Position numbers and translations under genes: made by a program
NCBI RefSeq assembly: GCF_963678635.1
Contig: NC_087069.1
Location: 26,276,303-26,340,302, forward strand
Direction: 5' to 3'
DNA: 64,000 nt
DNA from: Symsagittifera roscoffensis
Taxonomy: Eukaryota; Xenacoelomorpha; Acoela; Convolutidae
In this document: piece after piece, positions 54,828 to 63,215 of the stretch
Layout: every line of letters starts with the position of its first letter
Position numbering within the stretch: the first letter of the stretch is position 1
The notes under the pieces: model-generated
The model's database searches: none
What the model saw: the letters and a program-made list of their open reading frames with translations, nothing else
What the model was told of the DNA's origin: nothing

Positions 54828-56713
54828 CGTGGGCTAAAAAAGTTATTATTTTGAGATTGAAAAGCGGTGGTATGGGGTTGTTCTATAATTTGTTCATAAG
54901 TATTTTCATCTTGTGAGTGGTGTGTCATTATATGTTGGATGGGACTTTGTGATATGGTTGGTCTAAAATTTGGATTATGTGTTATTGCTAAATTTCGAAA
55001 ATTTCGTGGGTTTAGGGATAATGGATGGTTATGTGGTAGGGGTGGTAACTGTGGTGCTGTTGGCGTTGTGTCTACATTGTTATGTTCTTCGTCGTATGTG
55101 TTCTGTCTTGTTGCTATTTTTGTGTTGTATTCTTTTATTTGTGCGTCTAAAAGAATTTTGTTTATTGATGTAGAAAAGATTCCGAAAAATCGTGCAATTA
55201 GTATGCGTGCTACACTTGCTTGTCTGTTTACTTGTGTGTGTATAGCACATGTGTTGTAGATTCCTTTTAAAAGTGAAAAAAGAAATCCAATAAAGTTAAA
55301 CATTGCGTATAAAATAGTCAATTTTTCTAAGATGTAGTAGGGCCATCCTAGAAAATCAAGAATTTCATTTTTGAGTGTAACAAAGCTAAAAATATTGATA
55401 GGTGATATATCTTGGGGACGGTATTTTTCACCGTTTAGATATATATAATCTTTAATGTCTTTAAAATATCCGCTATAGTCTTGCGTATAGATGTCTGCAA
55501 ATCCTGCGGTTTCTGCAAGTTTGCGTAAGTTTTGGTCAATTGATTGTCTTTGTATTGTGTCCATTTGTGTTAATAATTCTTGGAATTGTTGTGTTCTAAT
55601 GTGATGTTGAATATCTGATTTTGAATATATTCCTATTGATTGTAAGTCGATATTTGGGTTTCGAGCGATAGCTCTAATGCTTTCTGGTGAAAATTTTTTG
55701 AGTGATTGCATTAATGTGGGATATGGGGTGAGAAGGTAATATTTATCTTCATCAGGGTTTAGTTGTACTACATTGTGGCTATTTTCTGATCCACATGGGA
55801 CTGCGGTATCCCAGAAATAGGTTCTTCTTGAAAGTGTGTCAACGAAATGTACTTTGTTCTTATAAAAGATAGGGATTCTTTTATAGCATCGTTTATCTTC
55901 AAAAACGTATAGTGGTGATACTTTTTTGGTACAAGTATAAGACCATAAAATGTTTCCTTCATAGTCTAAAAAATTTGATCTATTTCCTGATAGTAAATAT
56001 CCTGCGTAGGGTATTTTTAATACTGCTAGTGCAAGTGATTGTAATATTTGTGTTCTTTCTAATTCGCATAGTTGGTGTAGTGTTTCTAATTCAGAGAGTG
56101 ACATTTCTTGAAAAATTCGGCTAATCGTGTAGTCTAGTTTCATATCTAAGTGAATATCATAGTGGATATTACCGAAATATGTACTATTCATTAGTGATAG
56201 TTCTTGTAAACGTGTGCTTTGATCGTCTTGGGGCTTTAAATGTCCACCAGGTTGACCTGTATTTTTTTGAAAATGAACTGGTATGTATGATGTTCCTTCA
56301 TTTGGAGGATGACTTGTGGCGTATGGGTCGACTTTTATTTTTCCAGTGGTCATTTCGAATCCTTTTTCGTATTCAACTAGTATTTCGGAGTATTGTGTTT
56401 TGTGAAGTGGGTTTCTGTATTTACATGCAAGTTCTGTTTCTTGATATATTTGAAAACGTGTTAGTTTATTTTCTATATTGTGAATGTTTCTAAAATTAGA
56501 ACTTATTTTTCGTAATGGATTTACTTGTTCATATGGTATTGATTGTATAAAATATTTTTCGTGAAATTTTATCATACGAGCGTGTATTTTTGCTACTTGA
56601 AATGTTGTACATGTGTCTTCGGGGAACCAAACAATTGTTGCTTGTGTTCGTGTTGTCGGGTCGCAATAACCTTGATCATTTTTACAAGGTAATCTAATTC
56701 CTTGATAGATCAT
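54824..56713 (-). CDS. env: ORF E, env-like transmembrane glycoprotein (629 aa)
   Basis: The product has a Cys-containing ectodomain (Cys at about 10, 17, 35, 97, 216, 261, 276 and 307). Its blocks include QATIVWFPEDTCTTFQVAKI, CELERTQILQSLALAVL, GYLLSGNRSNFLDYEGN and KNKVHFVDTLSRRTYFW. A membrane helix lies at about residues 457-486 (GWPYYILEKLTILYAMFNFI onwards). A tail of about 140 residues rich in Pro, Asn and His follows. This layout is that of the membrane-anchored part of a class I or III viral envelope glycoprotein. The block order recalls env genes of invertebrate retroelements and, more loosely, chuvirus glycoproteins. It has no signal peptide of its own, but ORF D upstream does. 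Its frame is open about 30 codons upstream of the ATG, overlapping ORF D, so D and E may be one gene split by a frameshift. Confidence 0.75.
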   Translation of the reverse strand: MIYQGIRLPCKNDQGYCDPTTRTQATIVWFPEDTCTTFQVAKIHARMIKFHEKYFIQSIPYEQVNPLRKISSNFRNIHNIENKLTRFQIYQETELACKYRNPLHKTQYSEILVEYEKGFEMTTGKIKVDPYATSHPPNEGTSYIPVHFQKNTGQPGGHLKPQDDQSTRLQELSLMNSTYFGNIHYDIHLDMKLDYTISRIFQEMSLSELETLHQLCELERTQILQSLALAVLKIPYAGYLLSGNRSNFLDYEGNILWSYTCTKKVSPLYVFEDKRCYKRIPIFYKNKVHFVDTLSRRTYFWDTAVPCGSENSHNVVQLNPDEDKYYLLTPYPTLMQSLKKFSPESIRAIARNPNIDLQSIGIYSKSDIQHHIRTQQFQELLTQMDTIQRQSIDQNLRKLAETAGFADIYTQDYSGYFKDIKDYIYLNGEKYRPQDISPINIFSFVTLKNEILDFLGWPYYILEKLTILYAMFNFIGFLFSLLKGIYNTCAIHTQVNRQASVARILIARFFGIFSTSINKILLDAQIKEYNTKIATRQNTYDEEHNNVDTTPTAPQLPPLPHNHPLSLNPRNFRNLAITHNPNFRPTISQSPIQHIMTHHSQDENTYEQIIEQPHTTAFQSQNNNFFSPR

Positions 56714-57441
56714 TGTGTTGTCTGATAAATCTCGTGTGAGTTGAATTTTTTCGAGTTGTATTTTCCAATCGAAAACATTATTTCTTGGTATCCTTTATTT
56801 TTTGTGTCTGCTTTGCTGTTTGATGGATTATTTATACCAATGTGTGGTATCCAGTGTTTATCGTGTATGTCATAGGTTAATCGTCCGTGTGCGCCGTTAT
56901 ATGGGTATTTTTCATCTAATTTTATATGTCCTTGATGTCTTTCAAGTTCTGCTTGATGTACAGAATCTGAAAAAACTTGGAAATATACTAACTTTCTATC
57001 TGTGTTTTTATTTTTTGTGATATTTAGTCGGAGTAACTCGTTTTTACAATCTTCGGGATTTAGATGTAAAAGTCGTTCGATATTACTCTGGTAGAATGAT
57101 TCATGGTCAAGTCTGTTTTTATTTCCGTTTGAGACTTGTGAACAATGTACTTTCTTTTCGGAAAATGTTGCTGTGAATTTATATCCGATAACTGTTGTTG
57201 CTCGGGCTTTTGAGTAAAGTGTTGCGATTACATTTGTAGTTTCTATGGCTTGTGGTTCTGTTTCGCATTGTGATACTTGATTTATTGCATATTTGTGTAG
57301 TGTTTTTTGTTCGTTTTCTTCACAATCGTAATGTGTTACTAATAAATCTTGTGGTCCTGTGCGGGGGGAAGGGTTTATGTTTTGATTTGAGATTACTAGA
57401 AAAAGGAGTTGGAGAAAAATTAATAATTTTAGAATATACAT
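56710..57441 (-). CDS. env: ORF D, env-like N-terminal part with signal peptide (243 aa)
   Basis: It starts with a clear signal peptide (MYILKLLIFLQLLFLVIS). A secreted domain with Cys at about 40, 59, 100 and 132 follows (YDCEEN, VSQCETEP, KKVHCSQVS, EDCKNELLRLN). The D-C...C...C pattern resembles the N-terminal domain of env-like proteins. It ends at a TGA whose last bases form an ATGA overlap with ORF E. The last 35 or so codons overlap an open stretch in the ORF E frame, and the protein there changes character, which suggests that the natural product continues in the other frame. The start overlaps the end of ORF C by 13 bases. Confidence 0.7.
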   Translation of the reverse strand: MYILKLLIFLQLLFLVISNQNINPSPRTGPQDLLVTHYDCEENEQKTLHKYAINQVSQCETEPQAIETTNVIATLYSKARATTVIGYKFTATFSEKKVHCSQVSNGNKNRLDHESFYQSNIERLLHLNPEDCKNELLRLNITKNKNTDRKLVYFQVFSDSVHQAELERHQGHIKLDEKYPYNGAHGRLTYDIHDKHWIPHIGINNPSNSKADTKNKGYQEIMFSIGKYNSKKFNSHEIYQTTQ

Positions 57442-58559
57442 GTGTATGATAATCCTGAATATGGGTTATAAAATGTAATGTAACCAATTGTCTTTTTGGT
57501 ATATCTGTCGTATTTATATATTACTTCAGTTGTTATAAATGGTGGTGGTAGTGATTGAGCTGTTATATTTGGTGGGTTTAATGGGTAGGGATGTTGAGTA
57601 ATGTTGTTTAATTTAACTGTGATTTCAAACTTTAATTGTAAACTACTTTGTTGGAGTATTTGTATATTGTGTTCACGAATATCGTCGTGGATGCCTTGTC
57701 GATATTGTAGTCTATTGAGTGCCCAGTTGTGAAGGCGATTACTTTCTAAGTGTTGTCCAAATAGTGGTGGAGGTGCTGTAAATGTATTCCAATCTAGTCT
57801 TAAAGGAATAGTTGTTGATGATTGTTCTCGATATCTTGCGTCGAGATTATTTGGAAAATTTAAGTTAAAAGGCGTCGGTGAGATTTGGCTAATTGATGGT
57901 GTTGATGGTAGTGATAGTGTTTCCGGTAGTGATGAGGATGTTGTATCTGAAGAAATATCTATTGGGTCATTAGTTAAATTTGGTTCACCTTGTGTGAATG
58001 AATGTGTTGTCCAATATGGAAGTCGTGATGTTTGGTTTAGGGGATTGAAGGGATTTTCACGTATTTGTTCAGATGTTGGTGTTGAACCTAAGTAATCTGA
58101 GGGTAGGCTTGAGGTGCTACGTTGTGAAAGAAGTGTAGGGGTTTCTGGTAAGATACCAGTGGGGTTTTCTGGAGTGCTTTGTGATGGGGATTGAGGTATT
58201 TCAAAATGAACTCGGGGAGTTTGAAAATTTCTATTTCTTCGAGGATGTATAATTTGTCTATTTATTTCGATTGTGTTTTGGTTTTGACTAGGATGTCGTA
58301 TTCTACTTAGTTCTGGTGGTAGTGTTGGGTATAGATTATATGTTGGTTCACTTAAAAGTGCTTGCCGTTGAACGGGTTCTAGTGGTTCAGATAAGCGTGC
58401 GTGTCGTTCTTCAAAAGTATATGGGTTATCTTGAAAGGAAATTCGTGTAGATGTTTGAGGATTTTGGGTAGTTGAAGGTGTTGTTGGGTTATCGTGGGAT
58501 GATAACGGTGAAGACTGACTTTGTGATTGTTGGGTAGCAATTTTTGATAGCTTTTTGGT
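57429..58559 (-). CDS. ORF C, 376-codon frame without a start codon
   Basis: The frame is open from just after a TAG (58,562-58,560) to the TAA at 57,431-57,429. It contains no ATG, and also no CTG, GTG or TTG codon in frame. The first 230 residues are rich in Ser, Pro, Thr and Gln, with phrases such as ERHARLSEPLEPVQRQALL and PRRNRNFQTPRVHFEIP. The last 140 residues look folded (LHNWALNRLQYRQGIHDDI, LQLKFEITVKLNNITQHPY, YKYDRYTKKTIGYITFYN). It cannot be reached by frameshift directly from ORF B, because its own frame is closed after ORF B ends. Expression would need splicing to an upstream exon, a near-cognate start or stop readthrough. The family is not recognised. Confidence 0.55.
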   Translation of the reverse strand, partial: TKKLSKIATQQSQSQSSPLSSHDNPTTPSTTQNPQTSTRISFQDNPYTFEERHARLSEPLEPVQRQALLSEPTYNLYPTLPPELSRIRHPSQNQNTIEINRQIIHPRRNRNFQTPRVHFEIPQSPSQSTPENPTGILPETPTLLSQRSTSSLPSDYLGSTPTSEQIRENPFNPLNQTSRLPYWTTHSFTQGEPNLTNDPIDISSDTTSSSLPETLSLPSTPSISQISPTPFNLNFPNNLDARYREQSSTTIPLRLDWNTFTAPPPLFGQHLESNRLHNWALNRLQYRQGIHDDIREHNIQILQQSSLQLKFEITVKLNNITQHPYPLNPPNITAQSLPPPFITTEVIYKYDRYTKKTIGYITFYNPYSGLSYTCIF

Positions 58560-58567
58560 CTATTCTT

Positions 58568-58756
58568 TTAGTGAAAAAGTTTATGTTTATTATAGTATTC
58601 TTCTAAAAAAAGAATTAGGAGGATTGTTGCTAGAGCGAATGTGATGATTGCTTTCTTTATACATTTGCATATGGTCAAAATGAGGGATGATAGGAATGTT
58701 ATGAAAATTACAAATAGTAAAAAAATATCAGTTCTACTGAAAATGGTTCGTATCAT
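58568..58756 (-). CDS. ORF B, small two-helix membrane protein (62 aa)
   Basis: Two hydrophobic segments (about residues 8-30, LLFVIFITFLSSLILTI, and 35-53, IITFALATILLILFLE) are separated by CKCIKK. The size and form resemble viroporins. Its ATG overlaps the stop of ORF A as ATGA (58,753-58,756). AT-rich DNA easily gives hydrophobic frames, so the call rests on the coupling and the paired helices. Confidence 0.4.
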   Translation of the reverse strand: MIRTIFSRTDIFLLFVIFITFLSSLILTICKCIKKAIITFALATILLILFLEEYYNKHKLFH

Positions 58757-58983
58757 TTAGAGAAGTTTTGTGAATCGTACCTGTGGATATAATCAAGGGC
58801 TTTTGAAAGTTGGAGGAATATTTCAAATATGGAATAGAAAATTTTAAAAATTTTGCAAAAAATGATTAAGATTATTACAAAAGATTCAAAGATATCAAAA
58901 AGAAATAGTATAAAAGTTTTAAGTATCGTAAAAAATTGTTTGAGATTTGTTAGAATTATATTGACTGATTGGGAGAAGAGCAT
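58753..58983 (-). CDS. ORF A, small hydrophobic protein (76 aa)
   Basis: ATG-started, very rich in Phe, Ile and Leu (FLFDIFESFVIILIIFCKIF), with one or two possible membrane helices. It is the first frame after the integrase tail and ends in an ATGA overlap with ORF B. No family is recognised, and chance cannot be excluded. Confidence 0.35.
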   Translation of the reverse strand: MLFSQSVNIILTNLKQFFTILKTFILFLFDIFESFVIILIIFCKIFKIFYSIFEIFLQLSKALDYIHRYDSQNFSK

Positions 58984-59576
58984 TTAAGAAATGACTTCTT
59001 GATCGAATATTTTTTGTTGTTTGGGGCAATTTTCAAGTGTGGTCGGATTATTTATTGGTTTTTTGACAAGTGGGTTGAGTTTTGTGAAAAATTGTTGGGG
59101 GCAATTTTTATGGTGATCGGGAGGTCGTCTTTTTCTTTATTTTTATTTGTCAAATGATCCGGGGTATGGTGAGATTTTTGTACCTTAGGCTAATTAAAAT
59201 GTTCGTTTTGTTACTTTAGGCTAAGTTAACAGATTTGTTTGGGGGGTATTCGTGGTCTGAGTTGGGGAAATATTGTTGATCTTTGGGTTATTAGATAAGG
59301 GAGGGTTATGATATTATGGTGATATTTATTTTAGTTGTCAAGTTGGAGTGGTTTGCTTATTTTTGACCTGGAGGTCGTAAAGTTTTAGTTATAGATGTGC
59401 CTGGAGTTTTATATGGTTCGTCTAATTGATCTGAGTTTAAGTTAGAGAAGGTGACGGATTGGATGAATCCTATTGGTTTAAATTTGAACTAGATTCATTG
59501 CGTGTTTGCCAGCATGTTATTTTGAAAAATGAAAATTCAAAATGTTTCAAAGGTTTCAAGATTGTGAAATATAAAA
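58984..59576 (-). other. Spacer between integrase and the env-like cluster
   Basis: About 0.6 kb with no protein-like minus-strand frame. It could carry a splice acceptor or a subgenomic start for the downstream cluster. Nothing decisive was seen. Confidence 0.45.
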
Positions 59577-61313
59577 TTAAGGTTGTTTTTGAAATTCGAC
59601 TTTCTTTAATATTTTAGATTGTGGGATGAATATTTTGTAATTTTTACGTGGTTGATTTCTAAGTCGTGATGACTCTCTATGTTCTGATTTGTCGATTTGC
59701 TCTTGGGGTATTATTTGTTCTGTCATTTTTCTATTTTTCCTTTCTTTTTGAGATGTATTTTGATCTAGATTTTTTGTATTGCTTTTTGTGGTGGTTGATT
59801 TTGTATTTTGTTTTTTGAGGTGAAAATCTTTTTGTTCCTTTGTTGTATTTTCCGTATGTGGGTTATTTTGAATAACTTTTAAACCTGTAAAAGAATATAA
59901 TTGAGTTAGTTCGCGGAGTGCGTATTCTTTTGGATAATAAGGTAATAGGTTATTTCGATGTTGAACGATTTCTTTTTTGTCTGAGTCGGTGATTTTATAT
60001 GTGACATCAGGGGGTTTTGCAATTATTTGGTATGGTCCTTTACGAAGGGGTTGTAATTTTTTCGAAATTCCTTTTTGAGTATTAAAATTGGGTATTAAAA
60101 CAAATGTTCCAATTTTTAAATCGGAGGCTGGTGTAAAGCGTGAATTTATTTGTTCATTAATGTTTTGCCTTTGTAACAACTTTTTTGTTACTTTTTGATA
60201 AATTTCATTGTGTTTTTTATCTCTGTTTAAAATCCATTCGGTGTGTGTACCGGAGGCTAATTTAAGAATTTGTGGGTGATGAAAATGATCTTCATCGTGT
60301 GTATGTAAAGATAGGTTATAACAAATTGAGTCTTTATTCGGTTGACAATAACTTTGTGCATTTTTATGAGAGTTTGCTGTAAACATAATTGGTTTGCGTG
60401 GCTTTCGATTAAAAACCATTTCATATGGTGACATTCCTAGAGTTGTCGTGATTTGTGAATTATATGCTAAGGGAAATAGTTTTACATCTGCTGACCATTC
60501 GGTGTATTTTGTATCATTTCCATTGATGATACATCTGAGATATTCTTGTAATGAACGGTTCATACCTTCGACTAAGCCGTTTGTCCAAGGTGCATGAGAT
60601 GTACGTGGTTTGTGTTTGATGTTATATAAATGACATAGTGTGATAATTTCATTATTTATGAATTCTGTACCGTTGTCTGTAACTAAAATTTCTGGTAGTC
60701 CAAATTTGGCTATCCAGTGTTCATAAAGCGTTGTGTAAGCGTAATAAGCGTTACAATGTGGTACTGGGTTAAGTGCTACATAATGTGTAAATGCGTCAAC
60801 AATTACCATAATGTAGGAGTTTCCTTCTGATGAGGGTGAAATTGGTCCTTTAGTATCAAATGAGATACGGTGGTTAAAGTACAAACTTTGTCCTTTAAAA
60901 TCTTGTTTTTGTGCTATTTGTTTTTGATTTGGGTAAGGTTTATTTAGTTGACATATTATACAATCATTGCATAGTACTTTTATCCAAATTGGTGCATTTG
61001 GGAAATAAAAGTTTTGTATGAAATTTGAATATGTTTTCTCTGATCCAGAGTGTCCTTTAATATTTTGTGTATGTGAAATATTAAAAGCTATGAGAATCAT
61101 ACTTAGAGGGAGACAGGGAACTGTAGATTCATTTAATTTGTATTCTAGAAGGTCTGTGTTTTCGTTAATTGTTGTATTATTGAATTTTCGAAAATATCGG
61201 AGGAGTGTTTTATTTCCTAAAATAGTTGTATCTGCCTTGACGGGTTTAGTTTTATATTTGTGCCATGATTTTAGTTGTCTAATTACTGGGTCAAGATTTT
61301 GATATTGTTTCAA
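59577..61313 (-). CDS. pol: Integrase part of copy 3 pol (open frame, about 578 codons)
   Basis: Numbering from 61,313, the frame holds a zinc-binding H-x6-H at 81-88 with CNDCIICQ at 115-122. The catalytic D-D-35-E is Asp153 in FDTKGP, Asp213 in VTDNGTEF and Glu249 in NGLVEGMNR. A GPY/F module (LRKGPYQIIAK) follows, then a C-terminal tail of about 110 residues rich in Lys, Asn, Gln and Thr. No chromodomain is seen. The enzyme would insert element cDNA into host DNA. The frame itself is intact, but it is the 3' part of a polyprotein whose upstream parts are broken, and no ATG lies at its beginning. Position 61,313 is only the first codon downstream of the frame break near 61,345. Confidence 0.85.
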   Translation of the reverse strand: MKQYQNLDPVIRQLKSWHKYKTKPVKADTTILGNKTLLRYFRKFNNTTINENTDLLEYKLNESTVPCLPLSMILIAFNISHTQNIKGHSGSEKTYSNFIQNFYFPNAPIWIKVLCNDCIICQLNKPYPNQKQIAQKQDFKGQSLYFNHRISFDTKGPISPSSEGNSYIMVIVDAFTHYVALNPVPHCNAYYAYTTLYEHWIAKFGLPEILVTDNGTEFINNEIITLCHLYNIKHKPRTSHAPWTNGLVEGMNRSLQEYLRCIINGNDTKYTEWSADVKLFPLAYNSQITTTLGMSPYEMVFNRKPRKPIMFTANSHKNAQSYCQPNKDSICYNLSLHTHDEDHFHHPQILKLASGTHTEWILNRDKKHNEIYQKVTKKLLQRQNINEQINSRFTPASDLKIGTFVLIPNFNTQKGISKKLQPLRKGPYQIIAKPPDVTYKITDSDKKEIVQHRNNLLPYYPKEYALRELTQLYSFTGLKVIQNNPHTENTTKEQKDFHLKKQNTKSTTTKSNTKNLDQNTSQKERKNRKMTEQIIPQEQIDKSEHRESSRLRNQPRKNYKIFIPQSKILKKVEFQKQP

Positions 61314-61886
61314 TGTTGAAATTGTAATTGTTTCTGTTGGGGGAGAAAAATGTTTTCAATTTCTAATTTTGATAAGGGTATTGTATCAAGTGGGTCATGG
61401 AGGTCAAAAACTTGATTTATTGTGTATTTTGAATCGTTTGTTTGTGGTCCTGATAAATTTATTTTATCAGTTAAGTTTTCTTTTTCAATTAAAGGAAAAA
61501 GATCTTCTTTAGGTGGGTGTTGTTTTATTCTTTTTTGTTGGGTGTTATTTTTTATTCATTGTGAATATGGAATTGGTTTAAAAGTTGATGTTCCAAGTAG
61601 ATCAACTTCATAGTGATTATTTTGACAATTTGACAATCTAAATAAAGTGGGAAATGTTGTAAACTATTTATTTGTGATTGTTCAACGTTAGTTTTTACTG
61701 CATATTTGCATTCCAATCGGGGTGATGTTTCATTTTCTGCAAGGTAGAATTTTATATTTTTGGGTATTTCAACTGTGGTTTTACGTGTAAGTAATTCAGG
61801 TGGCGTATTTCGACTTAAAGTGTCTGGTAATGCAAGATTTTTTCCTGCGGTCCAAACTGTATGTAAGTTTGGGAATTTCATTAAAA
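61314..61886 (-). pseudogene. pol: RNase H end and RNase H-integrase linker of copy 3, broken
   Basis: The piece reads KFPNLHTVWTAGKNLALPDT with LSRNTPPELL, the usual end of RNase H, then a linker. It is broken by a tandem 8-base duplication (61,622-61,637), a TGA in place of the Trp codon seen in copy 2 (61,556-61,558), and a small indel near 61,345 that moves the frame into integrase. Confidence 0.8.
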
Positions 61887-63215
61887 TTAGTTGAAATCTA
61901 TAAACTCGGTGGTTTGATTAGATTTTTGTGTAAAGAGAAAAATGATTGGTTTATGGTCTGTGAAAAGAACTGTTGGATGTTTTGATCCAAGTATCAGAAA
62001 TTCATATTCTGTGAGTGTATATATTATGGCTGTACATTCTCTCATTAGAGTTGAGAGTCGTAGCTCTGCTTGAGTGAATAAGCGAGAATTTGCTGATATA
62101 AGGTTCATTTTATTTGTACCATTATGTGATTGTAATAATGCTGCGCCGATGCCAAAGTTCGAAGCATCGCACATTGCATAAAATGGTTGATTTGGATCTG
62201 GAATTGTGTTTGAAATTTGTTCAGTTAAGAGTTTCTTTATTTCTTCAAATCGTGCTTGATGTTCTGTATTCCATTCAAAATTATTTTGTTGTCTGAGTAT
62301 ATTATAGAATGGTCTTAGATATAATTGCATTTTATAAACATATTTGCTTAAAAAGTTTAAAATTCCAAGGAACTCTTGGATTTTCTTTTTATTTGTCGGT
62401 GGTTGGAGTTTCTGAATAGCGTCAATGCGTGATTTTAATGGAGTGATTGTTTTTCTTTCTATATTATGTCCTAAGAATTTAACTCTTGTCAAAAAGAAGT
62501 GTGATTTATCGGGGGCGGCCTTCAGATTTTCGTTCTGAAGTATTTGGTGATATTGTTCTAAAACATTGAACATTTCTTCTTTAGTCTGTGATTGCATAAA
62601 AACATCGTCTAAATAAGTGATTGCGTTTTTCTTGAGTATTAGTGGTCTAAAAATTTTGCTCATAAAAGCTGAAAATGCTGCTGGTCCTATGGATATTCCA
62701 TAGAATAGGTGGTTGAATTCATATTGTTGGTTTCCAATAACAAATTGTGTTAAGCGTCGCGATTGTTCATCTAATGGCATTTGATTATATGCACTGTTCA
62801 TATTTGCGGTTGTAAAGTATTTTCCGTTTATTTTTGTTAAAATAACTTGTATTGGTTCAATAGGCCAATTACACTTTGATTCATCTATGAGTGAGTTGAG
62901 GTATCTAGCGTCGAGAACAATTTTTAATGATTCTCCTTTGGCTAGAATGATAACAGGGTTGATAAATGTGTTGCCTTTTGGTTGTTCTTCTTTATTTACT
63001 GGTGATATAATGTTGTATTGTTCTAAAATGTCGAGTAATCTATTCACTTTATCGTGTAAGTGAATTGGTACTTTACTTGCTCTTTGTTTTTTGAAAACTG
63101 CGTCTGGTTTTAATGGGAGATGTAGTGATGAGCTGATTTTGCCAACATCAAATTTGGATGTTGCATAGACTGATGAATATTTAATTAACTGTTTGGCTAA
63201 TTTTTCAAATTCGTC
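61887..63215 (-). pseudogene. pol: Reverse transcriptase/RNase H of copy 3, mutated
   Basis: The frame is open from the stop at 63,216 to the TAA at 61,887. It holds RT motifs KIVLDARYLNS, QFVIGNQQYEFNHLFYGISI, the catalytic ITYLDDVFMQ, and KAAPDKSHFFLTRVKFLGH. It also holds the RNase H start (FYAMCDASNFGIGAALLQSH, ANSRLFTQAELRLSTLMREC, LFTDHKPIIFL). Motif A reads YFTTANMNSAYNQ: the catalytic Asp is Asn (codon 62,802-62,804), whereas copy 2 keeps Asp. A single-base deletion at about 61,916, seen against copy 2, ends the frame before the end of RNase H. Confidence 0.9.
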
